24,773 nt of DNA, taken from the NCBI RefSeq assembly GCF_910585425.1, contig NZ_CAJUCP010000077.1, positions 1-24,773 of the forward strand, written 5' to 3'. Below the pieces are notes generated by a model that saw nothing but the letters and a program-made list of their open reading frames with translations, made no database searches and was not told the DNA's origin. Below are positions 21,436 to 24,773 of this stretch, one piece after another; the stretch's first letter is position 1; each line of letters begins with the position of its first letter. The position numbers were made by a program, and so were the translations under genes. The DNA comes from an uncultured Acetatifactor sp. (GTDB lineage Bacteria; Bacillota; Clostridia; Lachnospirales; Lachnospiraceae).

Positions 21436-22080
21436 ATGGAACAGACAGCCATCCAATTCGACAATCATGACCATCGGATAAAACACTACGAACTGCTGCT
21501 GGAACAGGATTTGGACAATGTCCCCCAGCTTCCCCTTCCGGAAGGCTACCGCTTCGTCTTCTATCAGTACGGGGACAGGGATAGCTGGATTGACATCGAG
21601 AAGTCCGCAAAGGAATTCTCCACCTATGAGCAGGGGCTGGAGGCCTGGAACAGATATTACGGCGGCAGGGAGGATTCTCTCCTGAACCGTATGGTATTTG
21701 TGGAGAATGGGGAGGGCGAGAAGGTGGCCACCGCCACAGCCTACTACGACATCACCGGCCGGGACAAATCCGGTTCCGGCTGGCTACACTGGGTGGCCGT
21801 CCGCAGGGAAAAGCAGGGAAAAGGCCTGGCGAAGCCTCTGATTACCCATGTGCTGGATATCATGCGGAATCTAAACTATACCCATGCCAAAATCCCCACC
21901 CAGACCACCACCTGGCTGGCCTGCAAGGTCTACCTGGATCTGGGCTTCCTCCCGCTGCCCCAGAATGCCGTCAACAGCCTGGACGGATGGCGAATCATGA
22001 AAGCGCTGACAGGTCACAGGGCGCTGGAGGCCTTCGATGCCGCGTCCATGGAGGAGATTCTTGCGCAGCGCGATACATAA
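21436..22080 (+). CDS. GNAT-family N-acetyltransferase
   Basis: This 214-residue protein has a GNAT core in its second half: WLHWVAVRREKQGKGLAKPL (about 115-134) contains the acetyl-CoA loop (RxxGxG-like, QGKGLA). It is followed by a helix and a late strand with YLDLGFLPLP, the usual GNAT ending. The first 90 residues are a family-specific extension (LPEGYRFVFYQYGDRDSW, a substrate-side region). The acceptor is unknown. The start at 21436 has AGGAGG nine bases upstream. The next gene begins 13 bases after its stop, so it heads a two-gene operon with the GyrI-like protein. Confidence 0.85.
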   Translation: MEQTAIQFDNHDHRIKHYELLLEQDLDNVPQLPLPEGYRFVFYQYGDRDSWIDIEKSAKEFSTYEQGLEAWNRYYGGREDSLLNRMVFVENGEGEKVATATAYYDITGRDKSGSGWLHWVAVRREKQGKGLAKPLITHVLDIMRNLNYTHAKIPTQTTTWLACKVYLDLGFLPLPQNAVNSLDGWRIMKALTGHRALEAFDAASMEEILAQRDT

Positions 22081-22093
22081 TGGAGGTATATCA

Positions 22094-22558
22094 ATGAACG
22101 TAAACAAGTGCATCAAGGAATCTTTTACCGTAATCGGCAAGGAGGGCTCCACCCGGGACGGCGAGGGCTTCATCCGGAGGCTGTGGGAGGATGCCAACTC
22201 CCATTTCGCGGAGGTACAGCATCTGGCGAAAAAGGACGAAAACGGCGGCCTGGCCGGCATCTGGGGTGCCATGTCCGATTTTTCCCGCTCCTTTCGGCCC
22301 TGGGAGGAGGGGTTCACCAAAGGGCTGTATCTGGCCGGGGTGGAATGCGATGATGAGGCACAGGCCCCGGAGGGCTGGACGAAATGGGTGGTTCCGGGCT
22401 TCGAATATGCCTATGTAGAATGCGACGACAGGAACGTCTTCCCAGAAATGCTGAACTGGCTGGAGGAGAACAGCCTCTCCCTGGCAGGAGCCGTGCATGA
22501 TTTCACCTGTCCGGAGACAGGAAAGCAGTACATGTTCTTCCCCATCCGGCGGCTCTGA
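22094..22558 (+). CDS. GyrI-like small-molecule binding protein
   Basis: This 154-residue protein is made of a single GyrI-like/effector-binding (SOUL-like) domain: a helical start, then IWGAMSDFSRSF, KGLYLAGVECDDEAQAPEGW and WVVPGFEYAYVECDD, ending with YMFFPIRRL. Stand-alone members bind cationic or hydrophobic drugs or act as hydrolases of cytotoxic compounds. The ATG at 22094 has GGAGGT at the optimal distance, overlapping the end of the acetyltransferase gene. Co-transcription with an acetyltransferase suits a role in modification and binding of a small compound, which is inference. Confidence 0.75.
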   Translation: MNVNKCIKESFTVIGKEGSTRDGEGFIRRLWEDANSHFAEVQHLAKKDENGGLAGIWGAMSDFSRSFRPWEEGFTKGLYLAGVECDDEAQAPEGWTKWVVPGFEYAYVECDDRNVFPEMLNWLEENSLSLAGAVHDFTCPETGKQYMFFPIRRL

Positions 22559-22562
22559 TTCC

Positions 22563-22610
22563 GCAGGGCGCATTTTCCCGCAGCTCTGCTGCGGGGGAGG
22601 ATGCGCCTGC
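22563..22610. terminator. Nested hairpin between converging genes
   Basis: An inner stem CCCGCAGC/GCTGCGGG with a 3-base loop (22577-22595) sits within an outer stem GCAGG(G)CGCAT/ATGCGCCTGC (22563-22610, one bulge). It lies immediately after the GyrI-like stop and before the end of the convergent acetyltransferase gene. No T tract adjoins it, so it is at best a weak or Rho-assisted terminator. Confidence 0.5.
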
Positions 22611-22627
22611 AGCCAAAAAAGCGCGTC

Positions 22628-23101
22628 TCATTTAACGGAAAGCTTCAAAAACTCCATATTCACCGATTTCTCCGTAAACCCGTATTTCTCATACATGGCC
22701 CTGGCCCCTGCGTTCCTGGCATTGACCTGCAGCTCCAGACCGTCATATCCCCGCTCCCTGCACAGCTCCAGCAATGTGTCGAACAGTCTGCGTCCGATGC
22801 CCTGCCCCCGGTAGCGCTCCTCCACCGCCATGGAGTCCACGAACAGCACGTCCCGCTCTTTTACCGGGCCGCCAGAGATATGGCGGACAAGGTAGATCAG
22901 CAGTCCCACCACTTCCCCCTCCAGGTCTGCCACTAAGACCTGCTCCTCCGCCAGATGGGCCAGGTATCTGTCGCATGGCAGTATGGGATCCATATCGACA
23001 TAGATATCCGGCCTCCAGCACACATGCATCCTGTGTACCTGTTTCATGATCCGTTCCACTGCGTCATAGTCCTGCTCTGTTGCCAGCCTTATCGTCACCA
23101 T
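22628..23101 (-). CDS. GNAT-family N-acetyltransferase
   Basis: This 157-residue single-domain GNAT shows MVTIRLATEQDYDAVERIM at the N-terminus, a central VLVADLEGEVVGLLIYL, the acetyl-CoA loop VEERYRGQGIGRRLF (about 103-117; RxxGxG) and the closing NARNAGARAMYEKYGF, all textbook for RimI-like acetyltransferases. The target is unknown. AGGAG lies very close to the ATG at 23101. It is the last gene of a leftward run (flavodoxin, AlkD-like, acetyltransferase), 63 bases after the AlkD-like gene, and converges on the GyrI-like gene. Confidence 0.9.
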   Translation of the reverse strand: MVTIRLATEQDYDAVERIMKQVHRMHVCWRPDIYVDMDPILPCDRYLAHLAEEQVLVADLEGEVVGLLIYLVRHISGGPVKERDVLFVDSMAVEERYRGQGIGRRLFDTLLELCRERGYDGLELQVNARNAGARAMYEKYGFTEKSVNMEFLKLSVK

Positions 23102-23164
23102 AGCTCCTGCTTCCTTTCCGGTTCGTCTATTACGTCGTTATGTCTGTCATTTCACCTTTGCCGC

Positions 23165-23881
23165 CTATAAACTTTTTGTACTCTTCAGCCCCCTCAGATA
23201 CTTTTTCTGCTCCGGAGCTATACGATTGCTCTCACAGGCCTTCTGGATAGCCTTATCGTGCGTCCAGGCATCCAGCCGCCTCTCCTCCAGGAACGGAACC
23301 ACCGTCTCGTACTGCTTGGCCAGGGCCGTGGCGAAATACCATGCCCGCATCATGTTGACATAATACTCCTCCGAACGGATTGCCGCCACCCACTCGGGGT
23401 ACTCCGGCCGGGACACCTCATCCAGATAGAAGCGCATCAGCATCCCTATTCCGAAGCGGACAGTGTAGGTCTCCGTGGAGGAAATCCACCGGCGGATAGG
23501 CTCCAGAAGCTTGTCTGTGTGTCTGGCGAACACTTTCGGAGCCATCATGTCGCAGGTGGCCCAATTGTCGATGTAAGGCAGGAAGCGCTCCGTCTGCTCC
23601 AGGCATTCCCCATAGTCTTTAAACTGCTCTACGATAAAGGCATGGACATTATCTTCGTCATAGTATTTATGGGGGAGCTGTCCCAGGAATTCCCCAATCC
23701 TGGGGTCTTTCGCCCATTTTTTTGCCAGCGTGCGCACCTGCGGGGTACGCACGCCGATGATTTTCTCCCGTGCCACGGTGGGAATCAGTTTTGCGTGGAA
23801 GTCCCTGTAGCCCTCGTCCTGCAGTTCCCATAATTCAGCTTGTATCCTATCGGCTATACGTCCTCCTGTCTGCTCTCCCAT
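23165..23881 (-). CDS. AlkD-like DNA alkylation repair protein
   Basis: This roughly 238-residue all-helical protein matches the AlkD (HEAT-like repeat DNA glycosylase) family: YRDFHAKLIPT near the start, the conserved IIGVRTPQVRTLAKK, YIDNWATCDMMAPK in the middle, a YTVRFGIGMLM stretch, and the C-terminal KAIQKACESNRI. The family excises bulky or N-alkylated purines such as 3- and 7-methylated bases. I use the ATG at 23881; another at 23917 would add 12 residues of weak character, and both have modest ribosome sites. It lies downstream of the flavodoxin gene on the same strand after about 120 bases. Confidence 0.88.
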   Translation of the reverse strand: MGEQTGGRIADRIQAELWELQDEGYRDFHAKLIPTVAREKIIGVRTPQVRTLAKKWAKDPRIGEFLGQLPHKYYDEDNVHAFIVEQFKDYGECLEQTERFLPYIDNWATCDMMAPKVFARHTDKLLEPIRRWISSTETYTVRFGIGMLMRFYLDEVSRPEYPEWVAAIRSEEYYVNMMRAWYFATALAKQYETVVPFLEERRLDAWTHDKAIQKACESNRIAPEQKKYLRGLKSTKSL

Positions 23882-24004
23882 TTGCCCCTTATCCTCTCCG
23901 CCCAATCTTCCGGCCATGCATCTGCATCCTGCAGCCCGTCCTGTCCGTCCTTCTGCGGATTCCGCAGAAGCTCAAACCACCTATCCAAATCCCCCAGGAG
24001 CCTT

Positions 24005-24448
24005 CTACTCCACCAGGCTCCCATAAAACTCCACCGCGCCGTCAATCTCACTCTGTGTGGGATGTCCTTTGGCGATGCCCCCTATCAGCTTGAACGGCCC
24101 GAAGGTGTCAAAGCCGCGGCATCCATAGACTCCGAGCACCCTGCAGTCCCTGGCTCTGGCCTTCCCCGAAACCGAATTCGCGTACTTTCCGCTGTCGTTC
24201 CCGCAGGTATACAGAAAAAATACGTCTTTCCCCTTCGGCAGAGAGTCATCCACGAATCGCTCCGTGGCCTCATAAAATTTTCCGAAGGCCACGCCGGATG
24301 CTATGCCAATCCTGTCATAGGCGCTCAAATCCATTGCGGCAGCTTCCTCCACTGTCGCTGTCCGGATTCCATATCGCTTCGCCACCGCATCCACCAGTTT
24401 TTTGGTGTTTCCGTGATGGGTGGACTCATAGATGAGAATCGTTTTCAT
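24005..24448 (-). CDS. Flavodoxin
   Basis: This 147-residue protein has the flavodoxin fold: ILIYESTHHGNTKKL with the FMN phosphate loop (residues 9-15, STHHGNT), a long central helix, LYTCGND (about 80-86) for the isoalloxazine ring loop, and a C-terminal GAVEFYGSL helix. It resembles short Clostridia flavodoxins that replace ferredoxin as an electron carrier. The start has AAGGAGG nine bases upstream. It is preceded by the Rpn-type gene end (24484) and followed by the AlkD-like gene on the same strand. No partner reductase is nearby. Confidence 0.9.
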   Translation of the reverse strand: MKTILIYESTHHGNTKKLVDAVAKRYGIRTATVEEAAAMDLSAYDRIGIASGVAFGKFYEATERFVDDSLPKGKDVFFLYTCGNDSGKYANSVSGKARARDCRVLGVYGCRGFDTFGPFKLIGGIAKGHPTQSEIDGAVEFYGSLVE

Positions 24449-24483
24449 TTCATGCCTCCTTTTGGCTTCATCAGGTTCCTTTT

Positions 24484-24773
24484 CTATCGATATCCCGCCT
24501 TCTTCATCTCCATGCCGAAAGCCTTCTTCGACAGGTTCGCACGTCTGGCGGCTTCGTCCGCTTTCAGGAGGCCGTCATTGACCAGGGCGCACAGGGTCTT
24601 GAGGGTCCCCAGCCGCTCGCCCTGTTCGATGCCCTGCTTTCTGCCCTGTTTCCGACCCACCTTAACGCCTTTCTTCATTTCATGCTTTTTGATGTCCTCC
24701 AAAGCTTTGCACATGTCCGTCTCCTCCTCCCCATTGTCCTGGTTCCATTCATACTGTAGACGGCTCCTGATGT
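24484..24773 (-). CDS. C-terminal part of an Rpn-type (PD-(D/E)XK) nuclease/transposase family protein, cut by the window edge
   Basis: The frame is open through the right edge, so the gene's start lies outside. Visible residues include EWNQDNGEEETDMCKALEDI and a glycine/lysine/glutamine tract KVGRKQGRKQGIEQGE (three near repeats of GRKQG). The C-terminal helix is ADEAARRANLSKKAFGMEMK. This charged repeat followed by a short helical tail is typical of Rpn-family recombination-promoting nucleases (PDDEXK_2), common in gut Clostridia. The catalytic domain is not in this window. An ATG at 24714 is internal and need not be the start. Confidence 0.65.
   Translation of the reverse strand, partial: IRSRLQYEWNQDNGEEETDMCKALEDIKKHEMKKGVKVGRKQGRKQGIEQGERLGTLKTLCALVNDGLLKADEAARRANLSKKAFGMEMKKAGYR

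Noticed and set aside
1..24773. CRISPR array, tRNA, rRNA or riboswitch
   Set aside because: I saw no regularly spaced repeats, cloverleaf sequences or recognisable aptamer cores; the only long repeats are the two 120-bp copies.

Overview
The window looks like chromosomal accessory DNA from a Gram-positive gut Clostridium relative. Lachnospiraceae is my best guess, inferred from strong AGGAGG-type ribosome sites, GC-rich CTG/CGG-biased genes mixed with AT-rich insertions, a TnpV remnant, a BspA-like leucine-rich repeat protein, a WYL regulator and an Rpn-type nuclease end. I see no rRNA, tRNA, CRISPR array, replication origin or complete integrase.

Layout. 1-940: an AT-rich flank with a Uma2-family gene and its terminator. 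950-3548 (minus): module A, an XRE-type regulator followed by an overlapping ABC exporter. 3639-3755: a TnpV remnant and a terminator. 3950-6494: a leucine-rich repeat protein, then a WYL regulator divergent from a YciI-like gene with an operator-like repeat between them. 6631-9364 (plus): module B, a paralogous copy of the regulator/exporter pair in the opposite orientation. Both modules carry the same promoter layout with an inverted repeat, TTGTAT-N21-ATACAA, spanning the -35 and -10 boxes. 9397-13391 (minus): a MoxR-type AAA ATPase, a metallo-beta-lactamase-fold protein and a VWA/DUF2201-like protein. 13456-16193: a gene remnant, an alpha/beta hydrolase, a GyrI-like effector-binding protein and a cysteine-rich hypothetical. 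16300-18980: an AT-rich island with a 40-residue small ORF, a DUF1877 protein, a cupin-Nudix operon and, at its right end, a 120-bp direct repeat surrounding a 195-bp segment with perfect 13-bp terminal inverted repeats. 19170-21043: an AraC-type DNA-binding protein and, as a separate gene, the effector module usually joined to it. 21436-24773: two GNAT acetyltransferases, a GyrI-like protein, an AlkD-like DNA glycosylase, a flavodoxin and the cut-off end of an Rpn-type gene.

How it may work together. Most genes are small-molecule sensing, export, modification or repair functions, as expected of a stress or antibiotic-response region. The best candidates for an undescribed system are the two XRE/winged-helix regulator plus ABC exporter modules, which probably autoregulate through the shared promoter repeat and may cross-regulate. 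Second is the VWA/MBL/MoxR operon, whose VWA partner has lost the glutamate of its expected metallopeptidase motif. All functional statements are from reading motifs by eye; no database search was run.
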